Shown here piece by piece: positions 14,598 to 20,367 of a DNA stretch of 20,367 nucleotides. The DNA is taken from contig DISK01000006.1 of NCBI GenBank assembly GCA_002421905.1, positions 106,565 to 126,931 on the forward strand, in the 5' to 3' direction. The stretch is from Micavibrio sp. UBA6212 (lineage in GTDB: Bacteria; Pseudomonadota; Alphaproteobacteria; Micavibrionales; Micavibrionaceae). Below the pieces are notes generated by a model. It had not been told where the DNA came from and searched no databases. It saw only the letters and a program-made list of their open reading frames with translations. How positions within the stretch are numbered: position 1 is the first letter of the stretch; each line of letters opens with the position of its first letter. The position numbers and the translations under genes are program-made.

Positions 14598-16284
14598 AAA
14601 GTACAATACAAAAAATTTCCAGCAAAAGATATTGGGTGAAGACTATTCGCAATTTGTTCTGGCTCTTGATCTTGATGGAAATGGCTTGGATGTATCCAAG
14701 CTTGGTACGGGCTTGGGAGCTTCCCGTGCTTATTTTGATTTAGACAATGATCAGTTTGCCGAACGAACAGCGTGGATCGTTGGCAATGATGGTCTACTAG
14801 CAATAGATCAAAACGGTAACGGAGAAATTGATAACCAAAGCGAACTTTTTGGAAACAGCAAGAAGTACTCTGATGGATTTCGTAAGTTACAAGAGCTTGA
14901 TCCAAACAAAGATGGAGTAGTTGATCAGGATGATCCGCTGTACAAGAAATTATTGGTTTGGGTAGATTCAAACCAAGACGGATATTCTGCTGCGAAAGAA
15001 CTTCACTCTCTCAATGATATGGGAATATCGGAAATTCGTTACGACAATCCGGATAGGGTCAACGTATATCAGAATGAAAGTTATATTAATTTATCCTCCA
15101 TCTCTATTCAGAATGGAAAGAAGCTGCAGATTGAAAATATCTGGCTAAGAAACAGCTCGGCTGAAACCAGATATCTCAAGCAGATTAATCTGAATGTAAA
15201 AACATTGTTTTTACCTTCTCTCAGAGGATTTGGGGAGTTGAGAGACTTGCACATAGCTATGAGCGAAGATGAGTCTCTATTGCAAATGGTACAAAATTTT
15301 GTCGTATCGTGGGGTCTTGAAAAATTTCAAGACCCACAAAATTTGGATAGGCAAATTGAAAATATAATGTTTCGCTGGGCCGGTGTAGATAATGTAAAGG
15401 ATGGGAGTAGAGGGGAATTTATAAATGCTAAGGAAATTACATTCATGGAGCGACTTACCGGACGTGGCTATGGAGTTAACTCGGGGGGAAGAATTAATCA
15501 GCCTATCTCGGAAAATCAAGGAAAAGTGGTTCATGATAGCTTTATCATGGCGTTTGGTTCGATGAAGGCACAGTTTCTTGCTCAAGTAGGCCTCTCGGAG
15601 TTATTTAAGCCGCCTCTTCGTTATCATATTTTTAGAGGGGAACTTAACAAAGCTGATCTTACACAAGGAGGGGCTGATCGTTTTGCGGAAGTAGCAGTAA
15701 AAGTGCTAGATGATAAGAGAGAGAGCTATTGGGTTGGAGTAGCAGATTTTCTACTATTCGTTAAGCCTAAAGCACTCTTTACCAAACTAGAAACAGAAAT
15801 GCTTGATAAAGCGATTTCCAGCACGCTCACTGGAAGTAATTGGGAAAAAATCGCAGGGACGGCCCATAAGAAGCACTTCGGGAAACTTACAGGCGTAGGG
15901 TCAGCTATGGACGATTATCTGGTAACATCAGAAGGTGATGACGAGATATACGGCAATGATGGAAATGACACTCTGATTGGCATGACAGGTGATGATATGC
16001 TGTCCGGCGGGTCTGGTAATGATATATATAAGTTTTCCAACGGCGATGGGAATGATGTCATTAAAGAGACGTCCGGAGAAGAGGACGTTATAAGTTTTGA
16101 AGGAAATGATATTGAAAGCAATTCAATCAAGGTTGAAAAGCAGGAATCTGATTTGATTATTCACTACACAGACAAGGATGCGGTTAGGGTATCAAATTAC
16201 TTTACTGATGAAGGAAATAAGGTGGAATTTATTGAGTTTCCTGATCATTCTAGGCAGAAGCTGAGCGGCTTCCTACCCGAATAA
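14554..16284 (+). CDS. RTX-family calcium-binding protein (haemolysin-type Ca-binding related), N terminus frameshifted
   Basis: The frame is open from about 14554 (TTG, no ribosome site) to TAA 16282-16284. Residues about 35-165 carry at least five Asp-rich calcium loops (DLDGNGLD, DLDNDQFAE, DQNGNGEID, DPNKDGVVD, DSNQDGYS) arranged as in the D-L-D-G-x-G region of haemolysin-type calcium-binding proteins. Residues about 459-500 contain RTX nonapeptide-type repeats (GDDEIYGNDGND, TGDDMLSGGSGND), followed by a beta-rich C-terminal domain typical of HCBP-related proteins. Such proteins are usually exported by type I secretion and fold on binding Ca2+. The long N-terminal repeat or enzyme region common in the family is absent, and no catalytic domain is recognised. 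The true start is probably ATG 14487 through a +1 frameshift near 14592-14597. No type I transporter is in the window. Confidence 0.75.
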   Translation: MLQVSVSFLFLFDFKKYNTKNFQQKILGEDYSQFVLALDLDGNGLDVSKLGTGLGASRAYFDLDNDQFAERTAWIVGNDGLLAIDQNGNGEIDNQSELFGNSKKYSDGFRKLQELDPNKDGVVDQDDPLYKKLLVWVDSNQDGYSAAKELHSLNDMGISEIRYDNPDRVNVYQNESYINLSSISIQNGKKLQIENIWLRNSSAETRYLKQINLNVKTLFLPSLRGFGELRDLHIAMSEDESLLQMVQNFVVSWGLEKFQDPQNLDRQIENIMFRWAGVDNVKDGSRGEFINAKEITFMERLTGRGYGVNSGGRINQPISENQGKVVHDSFIMAFGSMKAQFLAQVGLSELFKPPLRYHIFRGELNKADLTQGGADRFAEVAVKVLDDKRESYWVGVADFLLFVKPKALFTKLETEMLDKAISSTLTGSNWEKIAGTAHKKHFGKLTGVGSAMDDYLVTSEGDDEIYGNDGNDTLIGMTGDDMLSGGSGNDIYKFSNGDGNDVIKETSGEEDVISFEGNDIESNSIKVEKQESDLIIHYTDKDAVRVSNYFTDEGNKVEFIEFPDHSRQKLSGFLPE

Positions 16285-16294
16285 TGATGTACGC

Positions 16295-16333
16295 TTTTCG
16301 CTTTGCTATTAACCATGTCAGCGAAAATTTTTT
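16295..16333 (+). terminator. Rho-independent terminator after the RTX gene
   Basis: TTTTCGCT (16295-16302) pairs with AGCGAAAA (16320-16327) over a 17-nt loop and is followed directly by six T residues (16328-16333). It begins 11 bp after the stop codon. A second small hairpin (TTCTGG/CCAGAA, 16332-16349) follows. Confidence 0.65.
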
Positions 16334-16346
16334 CTGGTACAAGCCA

Positions 16347-16449
16347 GAAATTGGTACATTGACTTACACTGTTTGTTACGCGCACAGTCAGTTCGAAGTA
16401 AAATATGATTAAAAGTAAGTCTGCGTTATAGTTTAGAAGTCGGTGCTGT
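16347..16449 (+). repeat. Left copy of a ~100-bp direct repeat, degenerate attachment-site arm
   Basis: Aligns nearly without gaps to 19797-19892: both contain TTGACTTACAC, GTTTGTTAC, AGTCA and TTCGAAGTAAA, and the likeness runs on to GTCGGTGCT here versus GTCAGCGCT at the edge of the tRNA fragment. It has no tRNA sequence after that point. It marks the left edge of the AbiE-containing segment. Confidence 0.6.
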
Positions 16450-16457
16450 TATTTTAC

Positions 16458-16640
16458 TTATAAATCTTCCTTTTCGCCAGAATTCTTGTCCGGTAATTTG
16501 ACTATTCCTATTAGCATAGGGATAAGACCCGCGGGGCTCATGAAGTATGTATCTGGGAAATAAGATATCGTACAAACGGCAATATAAATCACATAATATA
16601 AGAAAAGCTTTTGAATGTCTGCTCTTAAATTTGGGGACTG
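16458..16640 (-). pseudogene. 3' remnant of a membrane-protein gene
   Basis: On the minus strand the frame is open from 16640 (after a TAA at 16641-16643) to TAA 16458-16460 and has protein-like character. It encodes two hydrophobic segments (KLFLYYVIYIAVCTISYF, then MSPAGLIPMLIGIV) and a charged C-terminal tail (GEKEDL). It has no good start (a GTG and an ATG lie inside, neither with a ribosome site), and its 5' side runs straight into the IS3 remnant, so it is probably the truncated end of a larger membrane protein. The family cannot be named. Confidence 0.4.
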
Positions 16641-16718
16641 TTACGATGGTAATCCCCCCATAAATTAAAGGTGTTTGGAAGTAGAAAATTCTCGTAAAGA
16701 AGGAAGAGGAGAATATCT

Positions 16719-16817
16719 ATGAAGAAGAGCCGATTTAGCGACCATGAGATTATGCAGATATTAAAGCAGGCGGAGGGGGGGGGCTTGCACGTCGTTTTAT
16801 CCGTGCGCGATAGCTAA
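16719..16817 (+). pseudogene. Truncated IS3-family transposase orfA
   Basis: ATG 16719 follows a strong purine site (GGAAGAGGAG). The first residues MKKSRFSDHEIMQILKQAEG are the typical N terminus of IS3-family OrfA (helix-turn-helix start of the type M-K-K-S-R-F-(S/T)...I...LK-x-x-E-x-G). After a run of nine G residues the frame loses homology and stops after 32 codons. The rest of orfA and all of orfB (DDE domain) are missing. The upstream ~75 bp (from about 16642, TGTTACGATGGTAATCC) probably includes the IS left end; the right end was lost by deletion. Confidence 0.6.
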
Positions 16818-16836
16818 GAAAACTAATTAGAAATTT

Positions 16837-17721
16837 TTACCACGGCAGGCTTTTATAAAAATCATTCACAAAACGAAAGCATTTATCAAAATCGGGTAGA
16901 TTTCCGATTTCAAGTTTTTGGGTTTCCCATTCGCTTTTAGCGCGGCGAATAATTTCTTCCTGCTCTAGAGATGTTTGTTTAGGGGAAATATCCCGCGCCT
17001 GACATTTTTTAAGAAGTAACGCATGGAGCTTTGATTTTTCTTCCTGATCGAGAGGAAATTTCCTGATAAGAATATCAAGATCGTAAATATCTTGCCGCCT
17101 GAAGCGATTGCGAATTTCTTGCTGCAAAAGGGCACGAAACTTTTCGGCGATGACGTCAGATAAAGAATAAGCGCTGATCGTAGGGCCATCATTGCCGAGA
17201 CGTACAATCTGTATGCCGCCGACTGGCTCTCTAAAACTAATGTCTGCATTGATAACGGTGGCGCATTTCCCTTGTTCCAGAAGCTTTTCTTGATTGGTTC
17301 CGCGTCTGGCATAAGCAACGCTGACTTCAAAGCTTGGGGCTTGTGCGGTTGAAAAATTATCCAGTCGAGGTCTGGGTTTGATTGTTTGAACCTTGCAAAT
17401 CGTATCAAGATAACCGAGCTTTGCGGCTACTCTTAGAAATGTGCTATCAAGAGACTCTCTTAGGTGATCTATCATTTCCGGTGTTGGTTCAAGATCAGTC
17501 GAGAAGTCAATATCAGCCGTATGACGGGGGCTTTCATAAACAACCCCCATAAGAATACCGCCTTTGAGAAAAAACTTGCCGCAATAAGGCTCGGTCGTTC
17601 CAAGCGTATTAAGAAATATTTCTGTGGCTTGTCTTTCGGCATAGGCAGCAGGGTCGCTTTTCGCTCTCTCTACCCATTCGGCAATATCGACTGTAATTTC
17701 TTCTGGTAGGTTATCCGGCAT
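16837..17721 (-). CDS. abiEii: AbiEii-type nucleotidyltransferase toxin (type IV TA)
   Basis: 294 residues with the nucleotidyltransferase-fold signatures of AbiEii/MenT proteins: K-G-G at 53-55 (FFLKGGILMG), the metal-binding D-x-D at 70-72 (TADIDFS), the AEKF helix (192-195) and the basic RFRRQDIYDLD motif (206-216). Members of this family add nucleotides to tRNA acceptor ends or other targets and stop growth, also serving in abortive infection against phage. The ATG overlaps the stop of the antitoxin gene by 11 nt (17711-17721), the usual antitoxin-first order with translational coupling. The length is normal and all key residues are present, so it is probably active. The immediate downstream side is the broken IS3 remnant. 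Confidence 0.85.
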   Translation of the reverse strand: MPDNLPEEITVDIAEWVERAKSDPAAYAERQATEIFLNTLGTTEPYCGKFFLKGGILMGVVYESPRHTADIDFSTDLEPTPEMIDHLRESLDSTFLRVAAKLGYLDTICKVQTIKPRPRLDNFSTAQAPSFEVSVAYARRGTNQEKLLEQGKCATVINADISFREPVGGIQIVRLGNDGPTISAYSLSDVIAEKFRALLQQEIRNRFRRQDIYDLDILIRKFPLDQEEKSKLHALLLKKCQARDISPKQTSLEQEEIIRRAKSEWETQKLEIGNLPDFDKCFRFVNDFYKSLPW

Positions 17722-18619
17722 TGATTGAAATCATCCATTTTTCTGAATATGTACTGGCAAAAGGCTTGGTCGGATCAAGGACGCGGCTTCCCCCTCGTTG
17801 AGCAAAACTTTGCCATGATTGAATTTCAGGAGAATCAATTCCCAAAACTTCATCCAGTATATAACCTGCCCGCACTTTGTGAATTGATTTTGGAGCCTGA
17901 TGAATGGCAGGGATAATATCGGTTAAATATGTTTTGGCGTGTTCTTGCCAAATCTCGAGAACATGAACCATCCCGCCGCATTTTTCGGGGCTTTCCAGCA
18001 TATCAAGGAATGTTTGCCCGATGGTGGAAACGCGGGCATATGTGCCCCTGACGGGCAATGAAAGGCCGTGATGCTTTGTATAAAGCACGCTAAGAGGGCG
18101 ACCTCTGACATGAGGGGGGTGTGTAATGCGCCTTAGTGGGAAAACATACTCCGCTTCAAGCGTATCCAGTTCATCCCCATAATCTTTGTGTACCTGTTCT
18201 TCTGCGAGGATTTTGAAAAGAGGGGTAGCCGGGGCCGTTAAATGCAAGGCTTCCGGCCTACGGTCCGTTAGCCCATAACGCTGCATCGCTGAAAGGTGAG
18301 AGATGTAACAAAAAGGATCAATCAGGCAAGCTTTATCGTCGGCGGAAAGGTTTTGTTTTGAAAGAATGCGATAGGCAGCAGTGTAATCATAGTCTCGTAC
18401 CAAAATACTATGTTTGACCAACAGGTTTTTATTGCGACGATAATCGGTAACGGTGGGGAGGGGGCTTCTCAGAAATAACCCTTTGCCTGTTTTGTAAAGC
18501 TCGCGGAGCAACAGGAAGATTTGATATTCTGTCATAAACGGAGCACTTTGAGTATCCACGCGCTCAATGAGAGCGGAGGCAAGTCGGGTAAGCTTTGGTG
18601 ATGGTGGAATAGTGTCCAT
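17711..18619 (-). CDS. abiEi: AbiEi-family antitoxin/autoregulator (type IV TA)
   Basis: 302 residues. The N-terminal part (about 1-75) is a winged-helix-like region (EYQIFLLLRELYKTGKG). The middle has the DPFCYISHLSAMQRYGLT motif (about 101-118) found in AbiEi-type antitoxins, and the C-terminal part has VRAGYILDEVLGID...QRGGSRVLDP, also typical. AbiEi proteins neutralise AbiEii without a stable complex (type IV) and repress their own operon by binding inverted repeats in the promoter. A near-consensus promoter and two 47-bp palindromes lie directly upstream. The ribosome site is weak (AAGAAAG). The gene leads the two-gene abiE operon. Confidence 0.8.
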   Translation of the reverse strand: MDTIPPSPKLTRLASALIERVDTQSAPFMTEYQIFLLLRELYKTGKGLFLRSPLPTVTDYRRNKNLLVKHSILVRDYDYTAAYRILSKQNLSADDKACLIDPFCYISHLSAMQRYGLTDRRPEALHLTAPATPLFKILAEEQVHKDYGDELDTLEAEYVFPLRRITHPPHVRGRPLSVLYTKHHGLSLPVRGTYARVSTIGQTFLDMLESPEKCGGMVHVLEIWQEHAKTYLTDIIPAIHQAPKSIHKVRAGYILDEVLGIDSPEIQSWQSFAQRGGSRVLDPTKPFASTYSEKWMISINAG

Positions 18620-18635
18620 TTTCTTTCTTGTATCT

Positions 18636-18682
18636 CGGTAGTGTATAATATATGTCCTTAGGACATATATTATACACTACCG
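18636..18682. repeat. 47-bp perfect palindrome 1, candidate AbiEi operator over the start point
   Basis: Two 23-bp arms pair without mismatch around a single central T at 18659. The core ATGTCCTTAGGACAT is shared with palindrome 2, while the outer arms differ. It covers the expected transcription start of abiE on the minus strand and lies 16 bp upstream of the start codon at 18619. It would also form a long hairpin in the mRNA leader if transcription starts early enough. Confidence 0.75.
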
Positions 18683-18684
18683 TA

Positions 18685-18712
18685 ATTATATCATAAAAAT
18701 TCAATCTGTCAA
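18685..18712 (-). promoter_or_regulatory. Near-consensus promoter of the abiE operon
   Basis: On the minus strand TTGACA (18712-18707), a 16-bp spacer and TATAAT (18690-18685) match both consensus hexamers exactly. It lies between the two palindromes, with the start point expected near 18678. Confidence 0.65.
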
Positions 18713-18728
18713 ATTTCTCAGTTAGATA

Positions 18729-18775
18729 TTATATGCATAACTAAATGTCCTTAGGACATTTAGTTATGCATATAA
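18729..18775. repeat. 47-bp perfect palindrome 2, candidate AbiEi operator upstream of -35
   Basis: 23-bp arms pair exactly around one central base (T at 18752). Same length and same 15-bp core (ATGTCCTTAGGACAT) as palindrome 1, but with unrelated outer arms. Centre-to-centre distance is 93 bp, close to nine helical turns, so proteins bound to both would lie on about the same face and could loop out the promoter. Confidence 0.75.
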
Positions 18776-18831
18776 AGCAATTATACCAACTTTTTCAAAT
18801 TTGTCAAATATTTCATTTTGGAAAGACGTAC

Positions 18832-19611
18832 TCAGTTGCCCACATCAACAGGGCAGCCATCTCGCATGAAATCAGCACATTCAAATCCGCCAAGGCCGTT
18901 TTTATAGCCAAGCTGGTTGGAGAGGACTCTGGTTTTGCCAATAAACTGGTCATCACATTCATGTGTGTGTCCATAAACCCAAAGTTCCGGCTGATAGTGC
19001 TCGATAATCTCGCCCATATCCAAAGAGTTGAAGGCGGGCATCAATGGACTGTCTTTATATTGCGTATTGCGGTTTAGAGCAGGGGCATGGTGGGAGATAA
19101 CAACCCGAGGGCCGACGAGAGGAGTTTCAAACCACGCGGTAAGTTTTTGTTTGTAAGCATCGTGAAGGTGAATGGTATTTTGCGCAGTGAGGGTTGTGTG
19201 GTCATCAAGAGTTCTGATGAGCCTAAAATCGTTCATCCCCGCTTGCGCATGAAGCATGGCTTTTATGTTTGATTGATTAAAATCGGTCCACATTGTGCCG
19301 CCAAAGAAATGAACACCCTCAATGGATACAGATTCGTTATTCAAAAATTTCATGTGCGGAATGTTTGTTGAAGCCCATTTCTTGAAATTGTCATTTTCAA
19401 GAAGCATTGGGCGCTTGGTATAATATTCGTGATTTCCCGCCACGTATAAAACAGGTTTGTTCCAGTTTTTCAAAAGCGAAAGTAACGGATCATAATTGCC
19501 AAAAGTAATTATATCCCCTGCAAGTATCAAAATGTCGGCCAAGTCATCTCTGGGCACAGAAAAATCTATGCCAAACTCAAGATGCAAATCACTGAACGAA
19601 ATAATTTTCAT
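18832..19611 (-). CDS. Calcineurin-like metallophosphoesterase
   Basis: 259 residues with the complete metal-binding set of the family: D-x-H at 8-10 (SDLH), GD at 32-33 (LAGDI), GNHE at 59-62, HH at 174-175 (ISHHAP) and GHTH at 214-217. Such enzymes hydrolyse phosphoester bonds with two metal ions. The substrate (nucleotide, nucleic acid or protein phosphate) cannot be told. No signal peptide, so cytosolic. The sequence begins directly with the first strand (MKIISFSDLH), supporting the ATG at 19611 despite a poor ribosome site. It lies upstream of abiE on the same strand but is separated from it by 212 bp with the promoter and palindromes, so it is probably a separate cargo gene of the same module. 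Confidence 0.85.
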   Translation of the reverse strand: MKIISFSDLHLEFGIDFSVPRDDLADILILAGDIITFGNYDPLLSLLKNWNKPVLYVAGNHEYYTKRPMLLENDNFKKWASTNIPHMKFLNNESVSIEGVHFFGGTMWTDFNQSNIKAMLHAQAGMNDFRLIRTLDDHTTLTAQNTIHLHDAYKQKLTAWFETPLVGPRVVISHHAPALNRNTQYKDSPLMPAFNSLDMGEIIEHYQPELWVYGHTHECDDQFIGKTRVLSNQLGYKNGLGGFECADFMRDGCPVDVGN

Positions 19612-19621
19612 GAGAATAGGG

Positions 19622-19638
19622 TATCAGATTTTCTGATA
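19622..19638. promoter_or_regulatory. Inverted repeat TATCAGA/TCTGATA next to the phosphoesterase start
   Basis: Seven-bp arms around TTT, 10 bp upstream of the minus-strand start codon at 19611. It may be an operator or a structure in the leader that hides the weak ribosome site. Confidence 0.35.
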
Positions 19639-19685
19639 GAAGACACATCAACCTACAATTTTTTAATCGCCAATTTTGTTTTGAG

Positions 19686-19755
19686 CCTCTGCTCGGTTTT
19701 TAGTCCTCTGACTGAATTGCGTATCCTCTGACACGACTTACGGGGCGGCCCTCTG
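19686..19755 (+). repeat. Four CCTCTG direct repeats near the attachment site
   Basis: CCTCTG occurs at 19686, 19705, 19725 and 19750; the second and third are part of an identical TCCTCTGAC spaced 20 bp apart. The near-20-bp spacing is about two helical turns, as for iterated binding sites of integrase, excisionase or a regulator at an att arm. Confidence 0.35.
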
Positions 19756-19796
19756 GCCTCTAGGCGTTACCCTCAATTTTAGCCAAAAAAGCTTTC

Positions 19797-19892
19797 GAAA
19801 TTGATAACTTGACTTACACGGTTTGTTACACGTATAGTCATTTCGAAGTAAATTATGATGTAATATCATATGGTTATAAATTTTAGGTCAGC
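19797..19892 (+). repeat. Right copy of the ~100-bp direct repeat, attachment-site arm
   Basis: Homologous to 16347-16449. It abuts the tRNA fragment on its right, as the phage/island arm does at an attR or attL site. It also contains TTGACT (19809-19814) and TATAGT 18 bp later, a fair promoter in this copy but not in the left copy (CACAGT), so promoter function is doubtful. Confidence 0.6.
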
Positions 19893-19938
19893 GCTCATAA
19901 CCTGAAGGTCGTCAGTTCAAATCTGGCCCCCGCAACCA
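19886..19938 (+). tRNA. tRNA-fMet 3' fragment (attachment core), not a full gene
   Basis: From GCTCATAACCTGAAGG (CAT anticodon) through a T-arm (GTCAG-TTCAAAT-CTGGC) to the acceptor strand and encoded CCA (CCCCGCAACCA, ending 19938), the sequence matches the 3' half of bacterial initiator tRNA-fMet. The 5' half is absent, and upstream the sequence turns into the direct-repeat arm; the anticodon stem is already disturbed by an extra C (GTCAGCGCTC instead of GTCAGGCTC). This marks the crossover near the anticodon loop, about 19892. The fragment is what a tyrosine integrase leaves at the far end of an island inserted in a tRNA gene. Confidence 0.75.
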
Positions 19939-20367
19939 ATTTTCATAATCTGTAATTTCTCTTGAAATATTCAATAACGCTGAACGCCGGAAACGCAGGC
20001 GTTTCTTGCCTTATAGCTGAAGAGCGCCCTCTCGAAAAATCAACAAGTTTAGTTCGCATTCTCTCTCTAAATGCCAATTTTTCTCTGTGAGAATAGCCTC
20101 ATTATGCAAACGCGCCCTTCAGGTTTGCGTTTTTCAGGATAGTATCTGGTTATAATCCGACAGCTTTAAAAGATTACTTCTTTGAAAATCCGTACAAATT
20201 TGTAATGATGATTACTCATAAAAAATTGGACTGGGCTGTATAAAAATGGAAATCGTCACCTCGCATAGGCCTTATTTTCTGCTGGTTTGAGAACGGGTAA
20301 TTATTAACGGTTTATCCCCACGACAGCCTCGTCTTGTTCACGATGGGGGTAAGCTCATTCTGGGAAA
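19939..20367. other. Presumed chromosomal flank, no gene recognised
   Basis: No ORF of convincing quality on either strand. It contains a GAAACGC-AG-GCGTTTC palindrome (near 19990-20006) and one terminator-like hairpin. By the orientation of the tRNA fragment this is host DNA to the right of the island. Confidence 0.4.
20106..20134 (+). terminator. Weak terminator-like hairpin in the right flank
   Basis: GCAAAC (20106-20111) pairs with GTTTGC (20123-20128) and is followed by GTTTTTC. The stem is only 6 bp. Confidence 0.25.

Noticed and set aside
14519..14743. 74-residue plus-strand ORF overlapping the start of the RTX gene
   Set aside because: Out-of-frame shadow of the calcium-loop coding region with no ribosome site.
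18636..18775. The two palindromes as terminators of the phosphoesterase gene or as a CRISPR-like array
   Set aside because: No T-tracts follow them on the minus strand, and there are only two units without common spacers or regular direct repeats; their placement around the abiE promoter fits operators better.
18745..19077. 110-residue plus-strand ORF starting in palindrome 2
   Set aside because: Antisense to the metallophosphoesterase, whose full motif set makes the minus strand the coding strand.
20311..20319. TTATCCCCA, a DnaA-box-like sequence in the right flank
   Set aside because: One mismatch to the consensus and no further boxes or AT-rich unwinding region nearby, so not evidence for an origin.

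Overview
The window looks like the right-hand part of a genomic island or integrative element in a Gram-negative, probably alphaproteobacterial, chromosome. It is AT-rich by eye. It carries a VirD4/TraG-type coupling ATPase, an RTX-type calcium-binding protein, a type IV (AbiE) toxin-antitoxin pair and IS debris, and it ends on the right at a duplicated 3' half of an initiator tRNA-fMet gene (about 19892-19938), a classic tyrosine-recombinase attachment core. The intact tRNA, the integrase and most of a conjugation apparatus are not in the window. The taxonomic guess is inference only.

Layout. 3-1790: the tail of an exported protein and a convergent hydrophilic coiled-coil protein, both unrecognised. 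1791-2157: a divergent regulatory region with repeated ATTAACCTT motifs. 2158-3381: a protein made of four copies of a helix-turn-helix-like repeat. 3467-4853 (minus strand): a two-gene unit, an XRE-type regulator overlapping a cyclodipeptide synthase of the XYP subfamily with no tailoring enzymes beside it. 4854-5375: an AT-rich promoter with a 16-bp palindrome, then a G-rich structured leader ending in a terminator-like hairpin. 5376-13725: a tight plus-strand operon with a soluble, greatly enlarged T4CP-like ATPase, two membrane-anchored proteins that both end in SH3b-like domains, an unknown acidic protein, a tandemly duplicated small protein (one copy cut off by an amber codon) and a 711-residue basic protein with an internal duplication. 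13785-14171: a small unknown gene. 14487-16284: a membrane anchor and a calcium-binding/RTX protein split by a +1 frameshift. 16295-16333: a good terminator. 16347-19892: a probable accreted cargo module between two divergent copies of a ~100-bp repeat. It holds a truncated membrane-protein gene, a truncated IS3 orfA, AbiEii/AbiEi and a metallophosphoesterase. 19939-20367: presumed chromosomal flank without a recognisable gene.

How the genes may work together. The 5376-13725 operon reads like an ATPase-centred translocation or coupling module whose membrane anchoring has been moved to separate partner proteins. This is inferred from order, spacing and domain content, and no relaxase or DNA-processing gene is visible. 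The CDPS unit could make a cyclic dipeptide under its own regulator. The AbiE module would stabilise the island; its promoter is bracketed by two matched 47-bp perfect palindromes, which are likely AbiEi operators.
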